A stretch of 13,733 bases of DNA from contig PKWC01000042.1 in assembly GCA_003131925.1 (NCBI GenBank), positions 1,255 through 14,987 on the forward strand. The letters are read 5' to 3'. This document shows positions 5,409-11,863 of the stretch, one piece after another. Made by a program: the position numbers and the translations under genes. This DNA comes from Alphaproteobacteria bacterium. Its GTDB lineage: Bacteria; Pseudomonadota; Alphaproteobacteria; Micropepsales; Micropepsaceae. The stretch's first letter is position 1. Every line of letters starts with the position of its first letter. The notes under the pieces were generated by a model. The model did not search any database. It had not been told where the DNA came from and saw nothing but the letters and a program-made list of their open reading frames with translations.

Positions 5409-6740
5409 CTAGGTAACAGGCGCGAGTGTTTCGAGAAATCGTACCGGAGCGCCCCTACCGGGCAATACAACTGCACCGTCGCGCATGACGATCTGTCCAC
5501 GGATGATCGTGGCAACGGGCCACCCCGTCGTTTCCATGCCGTCGAAGGGCGTCCAGCCGCTCTTTGACGCAATCCAGCTATTCTCGATGTGCCGCTTCGC
5601 CTGAAGATCGACGACGGTGAAGTCCGCGTCATAACCCTCGACAATCCGGCCCTTGGCCGCGATGCCATAAATTCGTGCTGCTCCTTCGCTCGTGAGATCG
5701 ACAAAGCGCGATAACGACAAGCGCCCGGCATTCACATGGTCGAGAAGAATCGTCACCAGCGTCTGCACTCCCGGCATTCCCGACGGGGTTTCGGGATAGG
5801 TCTTGTCTTTCTCGGCGCGCGTATGGGGCGCGTGGTCGGAGCCGATGACGTCGATCAACCCTTCGCGCACCGCCCGCCACAAGGCGTCGCGGTGCGTGGC
5901 GTCGCGGATCGGCGGATTCATCTGCGCGTAAGTGCCCAGACGTTCATAGCATTCCGGCGCTGCGAGCGTCAGATGCTGGGGAGTGGTCTCGGCCGTGGCG
6001 ATGTCGCGCGCGCCGGCGAGAAGAGGCAATTCCTCGGCCGTCGTGACATGCAGCACGTGCAGCCGTCTCCCTGCGCGCCGCGCCAGCGCCAGGACGCGCT
6101 CGGTTGAGCGCCGCGCCGTTTCCACGTCGCGCCACACCGGATGCGTCTGCGGCTTGCCTGATTCCGCCAGCGTCTTTCGTTCCCTGAGCCGCGCTTCGTC
6201 TTCGGAATGCACCGCCATCCGCCGGTGCCCTCCCCGCAGCGCCCCCAGGATCGCCTCGTCCTCATCAAGCAGAAGCGTGCCCGTGGACGAGCCCAGGAAC
6301 GCCTTGACCCCCGCGACTCCCGGCGCGCGTTCGAGTTCGCCCAGCGCGCCGATATTCTGCGGGGTTGCGCCGACGAAGAATGCATAGTCGCAATGCATCC
6401 GGCCGCGCGCGCGGGCCAGCTTGTCGTTCAGCGCAAGCCTGGTAGTAGTGGGTGGATGCGTGTTGGGCATCTCGAACACCGCCGTCACCCCACCGAGCAC
6501 CGCTCCCCGGCTTCCGCTCTCCAGATCCTCCTTGTGCTCGTTTCCGGGCTCGCGGAAATGCACCTGCGTGTCGATGACCCCCGGCAGGACGTGGAGCCCT
6601 CTCGCACCGTAGGTTTCGGCGGCCGGCGCGCCCGAAAGGCTGCCAATCGCCGCAATCTTGCCGCCACGAATTCCGACATCGGCGCCCCCGGTCCCCATGG
6701 GGCTGACGACCGTTCCGCCGGAGATGAGGAGATCGAACAT
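5409..6740 (-). CDS. pyrC: Dihydroorotase, class I amidohydrolase
   Basis: Dihydroorotase cyclises N-carbamoyl-aspartate to dihydroorotate, the third step of pyrimidine synthesis. The 443-residue product has the amidohydrolase small beta domain at its N-terminus (MFDLLISGGTVV), then VLPGVIDTQVHFREPG (51-66) with H61 and R63, GGVTAVFEMPNTHPPTTT (83-100), VKAFLGSSTG (145-154) with K146 as likely carboxylated metal ligand, AVHSED (H178), LHVLHVTT (H231), NPPIRD (275-280) and GSDHAPHT (D302). The HFREP arginine and GSDHAPHT favour dihydroorotase over allantoinase or hydantoinase. The first metal His of the usual HxH is Gln here (Q59), a variant I also recall from some other bacterial dihydroorotases. 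The ATG at 6740 matches the family start; an upstream extension to 6821 is rejected. It is divergent from the glycosyltransferase gene, 64 nt away. Confidence 0.88.
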   Translation of the reverse strand: MFDLLISGGTVVSPMGTGGADVGIRGGKIAAIGSLSGAPAAETYGARGLHVLPGVIDTQVHFREPGNEHKEDLESGSRGAVLGGVTAVFEMPNTHPPTTTRLALNDKLARARGRMHCDYAFFVGATPQNIGALGELERAPGVAGVKAFLGSSTGTLLLDEDEAILGALRGGHRRMAVHSEDEARLRERKTLAESGKPQTHPVWRDVETARRSTERVLALARRAGRRLHVLHVTTAEELPLLAGARDIATAETTPQHLTLAAPECYERLGTYAQMNPPIRDATHRDALWRAVREGLIDVIGSDHAPHTRAEKDKTYPETPSGMPGVQTLVTILLDHVNAGRLSLSRFVDLTSEGAARIYGIAAKGRIVEGYDADFTVVDLQAKRHIENSWIASKSGWTPFDGMETTGWPVATIIRGQIVMRDGAVVLPGRGAPVRFLETLAPVT

Positions 6741-6804
6741 TTGGGCCGCCGCCGGATGTCGTGTTATTTCCGCTTCCACCTGCCACCTTAGCCCAGCTCC
6801 CGCG

Positions 6805-7854
6805 ATGATTCTCAACTGCATGCTCGGTACCGGCTATGGCGGTCTCGAGAAGTTGTTCCTGGACGAGATCGAAATGCTTCCGCTGGCTGGCCTGGCGGCG
6901 CGAGGGCTGGTCCGCCGCAAAAGTCCGCTCGCGCGTTACGCGCGCGACCGTGGCCTGGCATTCGACGAGATGATGGCGTTGAGCGATTGGGATCCGCTCA
7001 GCATCGCGGGCGCGCGCAGAATTGTGCACCAGCGGGCGCCGCAGCTCGTGATGTGCGTCGGCCGCAAGGCGCATCGCCTCCTCGGACGCTCGATTGGAGC
7101 GCGCATTCCCATCGTCACCATGGTGCAGAAGCGCCGCTTCGATCACGATTTTCCCTATGCGGGCGTGCTGGTCGCTGCGGAACATCGCCGACGCACCCTC
7201 ATCGAAGACGGTGTTCCCGCGCAGGACATCATCGTCATCCCGAATGCCGTGCGACTTCCGCAGCATCCCAAGGAAGATTATCGCGGCCACTCTCCGGCAA
7301 AAATCGTGGCGCTCGGGCGACTGCACGAGAAAAAAGGTTTCGGCGTTCTCATCGACGCGATGAGACTTCTTGCTGCCCGCTCGGTCGATTGCGCCTGCGT
7401 GATTGCGGGTGACGGGCCGGAACGCGGAAAACTGCAAAGCCAGATCGATCGCGAGCGTCTCGCGTCCCGGATATTTCTTTCCGGCTGGACAGACAATGTC
7501 GCCGACTTCCTCGCGGGCGGCGACATATTCGTGCTGCCGTCATTCCAGGAGGATTTGCCGCTTGCCGTTCTGGATGCGATGGCAAGCGGAATACCGATCG
7601 TGGCGAGCGACATCGACGGGCCGAACGAACTCCTGATGGATGGCGAGACCGCCCTGTTCGTCCCGTCCCATGATCCGGTGGCGCTTGCCGATGCACTGGC
7701 ACGGATCGTCGCAGATACGGCGTTGCGCGAAAAGCTGGGACGTGGGGCGCGCGCCGCGGCCGAGCGGAGCTACAGCTTTGAAGCCATTGGACGCCGCCTC
7801 GCATTGGCCCTGCAGAATGTGCTCGAGGGCCGGCCGATTTCGAGCGGCGCGTGA
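6805..7854 (+). CDS. GT4-family glycosyltransferase A
   Basis: This 349-residue cytosolic or membrane-peripheral GT-B fold enzyme probably transfers a sugar from a nucleotide-sugar donor onto a cell-surface glycan or lipid. The N-terminal acceptor domain opens MILNCMLGTGYGGLEKLFLDE, with the glycine-rich GGLEK loop. The C-terminal donor domain begins near IVALGRLHEKKGFGVLIDA (167-185), then VIAGDGPERGKL (199-210), IFLSGWTDNVADFL (223-236), VLPSFQEDLPLAVLDAMASGIPIVASD. The EX7E donor motif appears as E249-x7-D257, with a conservative Asp in the second place. The ATG at 6805 is the start closest to the family N-terminus; a longer frame back to 6658 would overlap the 5' end of pyrC and is not homologous. 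Its stop overlaps the next gene's GTG. The acceptor is unknown. Confidence 0.87.
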   Translation: MILNCMLGTGYGGLEKLFLDEIEMLPLAGLAARGLVRRKSPLARYARDRGLAFDEMMALSDWDPLSIAGARRIVHQRAPQLVMCVGRKAHRLLGRSIGARIPIVTMVQKRRFDHDFPYAGVLVAAEHRRRTLIEDGVPAQDIIVIPNAVRLPQHPKEDYRGHSPAKIVALGRLHEKKGFGVLIDAMRLLAARSVDCACVIAGDGPERGKLQSQIDRERLASRIFLSGWTDNVADFLAGGDIFVLPSFQEDLPLAVLDAMASGIPIVASDIDGPNELLMDGETALFVPSHDPVALADALARIVADTALREKLGRGARAAAERSYSFEAIGRRLALALQNVLEGRPISSGA

Positions 7855-8978
7855 GCGGCCAACCCCGCGTGAGTCCAAAGCAGCTGCATCTTCTCCTCGC
7901 CCCCAAGGAGCGCTTCGAAGCGGGCGGCGCGGGCGCCTTCGCCCTGAACGTTCTGGAGACGTCGCTTGCCAGCCGCTGGCAGGCGGGCATCACGGTCTTC
8001 GGATCGCCCGTGATCCTGCCCTTTCCGGGAATCCGTTTTCATCCCGTTGAAGTTTCGAGATGGTCCCTGCGCGGCCGCAACGTCGCGATGGCGGGGCGCT
8101 ATATCGACATGGTGAAAGGAAATCCGCCCGACCTGGTCGAAATCTACAACCGCCCCGTCATGGTCGAACCACTCGCGCGGCAGCTGACGCACATTCCCAT
8201 CGCTCTGCATTTCGGCAACGACCCGCGCAGGATGGACGGATCGCGTTCGATCCGTGAGCGGTGTTCGCTGCTTGGCCGGTGTACCGCAATCGTCTGCGTG
8301 AGCGATTTTATCCGGCGCTGCTTCCTCGACGGAATCGACGACCCTCGGGGCGAGAGGGCACGCGTAATCCATACCGGCGTCGAATGGTCTTCGGAGTTTC
8401 CGGCTGAAAAAGAGCGGAAGATCCTCTATGTGGGCAGGGTCGTTCCCGAAAAAGGCGTGCTTGAGTTCGTCCAGGCGCTTGTGCGCGTGTTATCCGCGCA
8501 TCCGCAATGGCGCGCGGAGATTCTCGGCGCACACTGGTTCGGGACTGCCGGAGCGGCGAGCGAATACGAACAGAAGGTGTCGCGCGCGGCGGCAGCGTGC
8601 GATCGCATCCTGCTCACAGGTTTCAGGCCGCACGATCAGGTGCTCGCGTCGCTGCGCGGCGCGAGCATCGCTGTCGTCCCCTCGCTCTGGGACGACCCCT
8701 TCCCCCGCACCGCTCTCGAAGCTCTCGCACAGGGCTGCGCCCTCATTTGCAGCCGCAATGGCGGCATCGCCGAGATTGGCGTCGAACGGGCGGTCTTTCT
8801 TGATACGATATCTCCGGATGCGATCGCTGGCGCGCTCGAACGCCTGATTTCGAACGACACGGAACGCCTTGCGCTGCAGCGCCGTGGGTGGGAGTCCTCG
8901 CCCTTCGACATCGTCCGCACGACGCGCCAGCTCGACGATCTGCGGGGCGCCATCATGCAGGCTTCGCCCGGCCGATAG
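7851..8978 (+). CDS. GT4-family glycosyltransferase B
   Basis: This 375-residue GT-B fold glycosyltransferase is paired with the preceding one. The start GTG at 7851 forms a 4-nt GTGA overlap with the upstream stop, which points to translational coupling; a second in-frame GTG at 7869 is the alternative start. Visible features are the N-terminal QLHLLLAPKERFEAGGAGAFALNVL loop (11-35), CVSDFIRR (149-156), HTGVEW (174-179), then the donor-domain KILYVGRVVPEKGVLEFVQAL (190-210), ILLTGFRPHDQV, and VPSLWDDPFPRTALEALAQG (276-295). The EX7E motif reads D282-x7-E290, so here the first Glu is Asp, the mirror image of the neighbour's change. It probably acts in the same surface-glycan pathway (LPS core, capsule or similar), but no acceptor, transporter or sugar-biosynthesis gene is present to narrow this. 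Confidence 0.87.
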   Translation: MSGQPRVSPKQLHLLLAPKERFEAGGAGAFALNVLETSLASRWQAGITVFGSPVILPFPGIRFHPVEVSRWSLRGRNVAMAGRYIDMVKGNPPDLVEIYNRPVMVEPLARQLTHIPIALHFGNDPRRMDGSRSIRERCSLLGRCTAIVCVSDFIRRCFLDGIDDPRGERARVIHTGVEWSSEFPAEKERKILYVGRVVPEKGVLEFVQALVRVLSAHPQWRAEILGAHWFGTAGAASEYEQKVSRAAAACDRILLTGFRPHDQVLASLRGASIAVVPSLWDDPFPRTALEALAQGCALICSRNGGIAEIGVERAVFLDTISPDAIAGALERLISNDTERLALQRRGWESSPFDIVRTTRQLDDLRGAIMQASPGR

Positions 8979-9018
8979 TGGCTTGGCAACCGCATGGCGA
9001 CCGACTACCTCAAGAGCC

Positions 9019-9834
9019 ATGAGCTCCCCCTCCGTTCTGACGGATCGCGCGATCATTGCCGTCTCGGGCGCGGATTCGCAAAATTTCCTGCAGGGGTTGA
9101 TCACCAATGACGTCGGCAGGCTCGCGTCTGGCTCCGCGCTTTATGCCGCGCTCCTCACGCCCCAAGGCAAAATCCTTTTCGATTTTCTCCTCTATTCGGA
9201 TAAGGGCGGAATGCTGCTCGACTGTGCGGCTGAAGCTGCGGAGACGCTGCAGAAGCGTCTCTCGCTCTATCGGCTGCGGGCGAAGGTCGACATCGTACGC
9301 CGCGACGATCTTGCGGTGCTGGCGCGATGGGATGGGGAAAACGGCTCCACAGGCTGGTGGCGAGATCCGCGGCTTCCCGCGCTCGGCTGGCGCACAATCG
9401 TGGAGGGAACGGATGCCGCCGTCGCGGCATCGCCAGCATCGGCCTATCTCGATCATCGTCTCGCCCTCGGCGTGCCTGAGGGGCCGGATTTCGGACAGGA
9501 CAGGATGTTCGCGCTCGACGCCGACCTCGAAGAGCTGAACGGAGTGTCCTTCGACAAGGGCTGCTATGTGGGACAGGAATTGACGGCGCGGATGAAGCAT
9601 CGCGGGACTGCGCGCAAGAAGTTGCTGCCGGTCGAATCCAGCGCTCCTTCTCTGCCCGAAGCAGGAACGCCTATCACGGCCGCCGGCAGCGAGATCGGCG
9701 CGATAACATCGGTCTATGACGGAAGGGGATTCGCGCTTGTCCGCACCGATCGTCTGGAAGGTGCTGGAAGCGCTACGCTGGACGCAGGGGGCGTTCCCGT
9801 CCGCGTCCTGAAACCTCAATGGCTTTTTTCTTGA
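9019..9834 (+). CDS. ygfZ: YgfZ/GcvT-fold folate-binding protein, Fe-S/tRNA-modification factor
   Basis: YgfZ (IBA57/COG0354 family) is a folate-binding protein that helps maintain certain [4Fe-4S] enzymes, including the tRNA methylthiotransferase MiaB in E. coli. The 271-residue product shows the GcvT-like fold start LTDRAIIAVSGADSQNFLQGLITND (7-31), TPQGKILFDFLLY (47-59) and the diagnostic motif KGCYVGQE (180-187) with its conserved cysteine C182, followed by LTARMKHRGTARKKLLP. The length matches bacterial and mitochondrial members. The start ATG at 9019 aligns with the family; a longer frame back to 8869 overlaps the glycosyltransferase. It lies 40 nt after glycosyltransferase B. It is a distant paralogue of gcvT at 1529-2671 but lacks the GcvT catalytic GGxxDD motif, as expected. 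Confidence 0.93.
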   Translation: MSSPSVLTDRAIIAVSGADSQNFLQGLITNDVGRLASGSALYAALLTPQGKILFDFLLYSDKGGMLLDCAAEAAETLQKRLSLYRLRAKVDIVRRDDLAVLARWDGENGSTGWWRDPRLPALGWRTIVEGTDAAVAASPASAYLDHRLALGVPEGPDFGQDRMFALDADLEELNGVSFDKGCYVGQELTARMKHRGTARKKLLPVESSAPSLPEAGTPITAAGSEIGAITSVYDGRGFALVRTDRLEGAGSATLDAGGVPVRVLKPQWLFS

Positions 9835-9858
9835 CGCGACGGGCGAAACGGTAAGAGT
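9831..9858 (+). promoter_or_regulatory. Possible promoter for the VOC protein-tag pair
   Basis: TTGACG (9831-9836) overlaps the ygfZ stop codon and is followed after 16 nt by AAGAGT (9853-9858). The -35 match is good and the -10 match is weak, as often seen in GC-rich alphaproteobacteria. It would start transcription just before the strong ribosome-binding site of the next gene. Confidence 0.3.
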
Positions 9859-9870
9859 GCGCCTTCTTTC

Positions 9871-9876
9871 AAGGAG
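9871..9876 (+). promoter_or_regulatory. Strong ribosome-binding site of the VOC gene
   Basis: A perfect AAGGAG stands 9 nt before the ATG at 9886, the strongest such site in the window. It fixes the start of the VOC protein and suggests good expression compared with its neighbours, most of which have weak sites. Confidence 0.7.
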
Positions 9877-9885
9877 ACTGCACGC

Positions 9886-10395
9886 ATGCTTCATCATGTT
9901 TCCGTCGGTGTGCGCGACGTCGCGAGCGCGGCGGAGTTTTATGACGCCGTTCTCGGCGCGCTTGGTTACAAGCGCACCGCGCAATACCTGCCCTACGCGA
10001 TCGCCTATGGCGAAGGTATCTCGGAATTCTGGATCCAGCTTCCGCACGACCGTGACGCGCCAAGTCCGGGCAACGGTGCGCATGTCGGATTTTCGGCGCG
10101 CAGCCGGGACGCCGTGCACCGGTTCCACAAGGCCGCTCTCGCCGGTGGTGGAACCGACGACGGGGCACCCGGCCCGCGTCCCGACTACGGTCCCGACTAT
10201 TACGGCGCCTTTGTGCGCGATCCGTTCGGCAACAAGGTCGAGGCGACGCTACATGTCGTAGCGAAAAAGAAGGCGGCGCCACGTACGAAAGCCCGTGCCA
10301 AACCGGCTGCGCGCCGCAGCGTGAAAGCCAAGGCCAAAACGAAATCCAGGCGATCCCCGGCGAAATCTGTAAAGCGCAAAGCCAAACGCCGGTGA
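9886..10395 (+). CDS. VOC (glyoxalase-fold) protein with a histone-H1-like basic C-terminal tail
   Basis: The first 125 or so residues form a vicinal-oxygen-chelate domain: MLHHVSVGVRDVASAAEFYDAVLGALGYKR (1-30), AHVGFSARSRDAVHRFHKAALAGGG (65-89) and YYGAFVRDPFGNKVEAT (105-121). H4 and E119 are the likely metal ligands. Family members include glyoxalases, dioxygenases and resistance proteins; the reaction here is unknown. Residues 126-169 are a 44-residue tail in which 22 residues are Lys or Arg and most others are Ala, Ser, Pro or Val, resembling histone H1-like or AlgP-type nucleic-acid-binding tails. An excellent AAGGAG ribosome-binding site lies 9 nt before the ATG. The stop codon overlaps the GTG start of tag by 4 nt, so the two are translationally coupled. 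A typical VOC protein of this class ends near residue 125, so the tail is extra. Confidence 0.9.
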   Translation: MLHHVSVGVRDVASAAEFYDAVLGALGYKRTAQYLPYAIAYGEGISEFWIQLPHDRDAPSPGNGAHVGFSARSRDAVHRFHKAALAGGGTDDGAPGPRPDYGPDYYGAFVRDPFGNKVEATLHVVAKKKAAPRTKARAKPAARRSVKAKAKTKSRRSPAKSVKRKAKRR

Positions 10396-10994
10396 ACGCC
10401 GGCGTGGTCCGCTGCCCCTGGCCGGGCGAGGATCCGCTCTACGTCGCCTATCACGACGAGGAATGGGGAGTTCCGGAATTCGACGACCGCGCGCTCTATG
10501 AGAAGCTAGTCCTCGACGGATTCCAGGCTGGATTGTCGTGGATCACTATCCTGCGCAAGCGCGAGAATTTCCGTCGCGCCTTCGCCGGTTTCGAACCACA
10601 AAAGATTGCGCGCTTCGGCGAAAGGCAGGTCGGCCGCCTGCTTCAGGACGAGGGCATCATCCGCAGCCGCGCCAAAATCGAGGCGGCGATCAAAGGCGCG
10701 CGCCTCTGGCTGGAGATCATGGAGAAGGACAAGGGCGGCTTCACGCATTTCATCTGGAAACATGTAGACGGCCGGCCGCGGATCAACCGCTACAGAACAA
10801 CCGGCCAGGTTCCCGCGAAGACGAAAATGAGCGAGGCGCTATCGAAGGATCTGAAGGACCACGGATTCAATTTTTGCGGACCGGTGATCGTTTATGCGTT
10901 CGCGCAGGCAGTTGGCATGGTCAATGATCACATCGTCGCCTGTCACCGCTACGAACCCTGCGCGAAACTGGCTGCAATAGCGGAGCGCAGATAG
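10392..10994 (+). CDS. tag: DNA-3-methyladenine glycosylase I
   Basis: Tag excises 3-methyladenine from alkylated DNA, starting base-excision repair. The 200-residue product (E. coli Tag is 187) has RCPWPGEDPLYVAYHDEEWGVP (7-28), LDGFQAGLSWITILRKRENFRRAF (41-64), LLQDEGIIRSRAKIEAAI, and the C-terminal GMVNDHIVACHRY. The four zinc ligands of the Tag zinc-snap are all present: C8, H21, H180 and C184. Y20 and W50 correspond to the aromatic base-stacking residues. The Glu that contacts the base in E. coli (E38, from memory) is Asp here (D42). The GTG start at 10392 overlaps the upstream stop by 4 nt (GTGA). The gene converges on queF with only 3 nt between the two stops and no visible terminator. 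Confidence 0.95.
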   Translation: MNAGVVRCPWPGEDPLYVAYHDEEWGVPEFDDRALYEKLVLDGFQAGLSWITILRKRENFRRAFAGFEPQKIARFGERQVGRLLQDEGIIRSRAKIEAAIKGARLWLEIMEKDKGGFTHFIWKHVDGRPRINRYRTTGQVPAKTKMSEALSKDLKDHGFNFCGPVIVYAFAQAVGMVNDHIVACHRYEPCAKLAAIAERR

Positions 10995-10997
10995 GCG

Positions 10998-11456
10998 TCA
11001 TCCCCGTCCGCGATAAGGTGCGACGCCGGGATCGGGCAGCCAGACGCCACGCGGAAGTTTTCCCGTCTGCCAGAACACATCGATGGGAATGCCGCCGCGC
11101 GGATACCAGTATCCCGCGATGCGTAGGTACTTCGGATGGATCGCCGCAACGATGCGCTTGCCGATGAAGAGCGTGCAGTCCTCATGGAACGCAACGTGAT
11201 TGCGAAAGCTCGCCAGCAACAGCTTGAGCGACTTGGACTCGACGAGCTGCCGCGCGGGGCTGTAATCGATAACGAAATGCGCGAAATCCGGTTGACCAGT
11301 GATCGGGCAAAGGGTGGTGAATTCCGGGGCCGCGAAGCGGACAACATAATCCTGATCCGGATGCGGGTTCGCGACCATTTCCAGATGGGCCGACTGCGGC
11401 GAATGCGGAACCGGTACCCGCTTGCCGAGCTGCGTGAACTTCGTCTGCCGCGCCAT
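10998..11456 (-). CDS. queF: NADPH-dependent 7-cyano-7-deazaguanine reductase (preQ0 to preQ1)
   Basis: QueF reduces the nitrile of preQ0 to the aminomethyl group of preQ1, the last free-base step before queuosine is inserted into tRNA. The 152-residue product is the short unimodular type (as in B. subtilis). Active-site residues are present with correct spacing: C50 in FTTLCPITGQPDF (nucleophile), D57 (general acid), and H91-E92 in FRNHVAFHEDC. The QueF signature ESKSLK spans 73-78, and the typical C-terminal GGIPIDVFWQTGKLP is seen. The ATG at 11456 lies 3 nt after the queD stop, so the two are co-translated; GAAGAG in the end of queD can serve as ribosome-binding site. Confidence 0.96.
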   Translation of the reverse strand: MARQTKFTQLGKRVPVPHSPQSAHLEMVANPHPDQDYVVRFAAPEFTTLCPITGQPDFAHFVIDYSPARQLVESKSLKLLLASFRNHVAFHEDCTLFIGKRIVAAIHPKYLRIAGYWYPRGGIPIDVFWQTGKLPRGVWLPDPGVAPYRGRG

Positions 11457-11459
11457 CGG

Positions 11460-11816
11460 TTACGGCTCTTCATAGAGGCAGGACTGGCCGCAGGAAGGCC
11501 GGCGGATTCGAACGCGAGCAACTTCGGGCAGCTTCTCTTTCGCTCGTCCGAATATGAAGCGCGCCAGATTCTCGAGCGTGGGCGCGCCAAGTCCTGGCAC
11601 GTCGTTCAGCATGCGATGATCGAGCTCCTCCGCGATCGCCGCGAGCACCGATTTGACCTCGCCGAACTCCCGCAACATTCCGGTCGCCGGCGCAGGCTCG
11701 CCGCGAAGCGTCACGTCGACACAGAAAGAATGACCATGGACGCGACGGTTCTCCGGCGCGCCGGCACCAAGAGAATGCGCCGCATCGAAAACGATCTCCT
11801 GCGTAATCTCGATCAT
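11460..11816 (-). CDS. queD: 6-carboxy-5,6,7,8-tetrahydropterin synthase-like protein (QueD family, altered active site)
   Basis: This 118-residue COG0720/PTPS-family protein lies directly upstream of queF. QueD converts dihydroneopterin triphosphate to 6-carboxytetrahydropterin in the queuosine/7-deazapurine pathway. The zinc ligands are intact: H14 in FDAAHSL, and H27 and H29 in VHGHSF. The catalytic Asp-His pair is present as D66-H67 in ELDHRMLNDVPGL, and the PTLENLARFI helix and C-terminal SCGQSCLY are family-typical. Two residues differ from E. coli QueD as I recall it: the catalytic Cys four residues before HGH is N23, and the pterin-anchoring Glu near the C-terminus aligns with P107. 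C32, just after HGHSF, is the only nearby Cys. Operon context supports a queuosine role; the altered site leaves activity open. The ATG at 11816 is the natural start. Confidence 0.88.
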   Translation of the reverse strand: MIEITQEIVFDAAHSLGAGAPENRRVHGHSFCVDVTLRGEPAPATGMLREFGEVKSVLAAIAEELDHRMLNDVPGLGAPTLENLARFIFGRAKEKLPEVARVRIRRPSCGQSCLYEEP

Positions 11817-11863
11817 GGCGGGCGCGTTTGGCAGGCTGCGCCGCGCCCGTCAAGCATCGACGG

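Noticed and set aside
6658..6804. A 49-residue N-terminal extension of glycosyltransferase A
   Set aside because: It would be antisense to the 5' end of pyrC and has a Pro/Thr-rich sequence unlike GT4 N-termini.
6265..7437. A 390-codon minus-strand open frame spanning pyrC and glycosyltransferase A
   Set aside because: It overlaps two recognisable genes on both strands and its sequence has no domain-like hydrophobic pattern; a shadow of high-GC coding.
9010..10128. A 372-codon minus-strand open frame antisense to ygfZ and the VOC gene
   Set aside because: Both sense genes have firm motifs; the antisense frame is Arg-rich without recognisable motifs.
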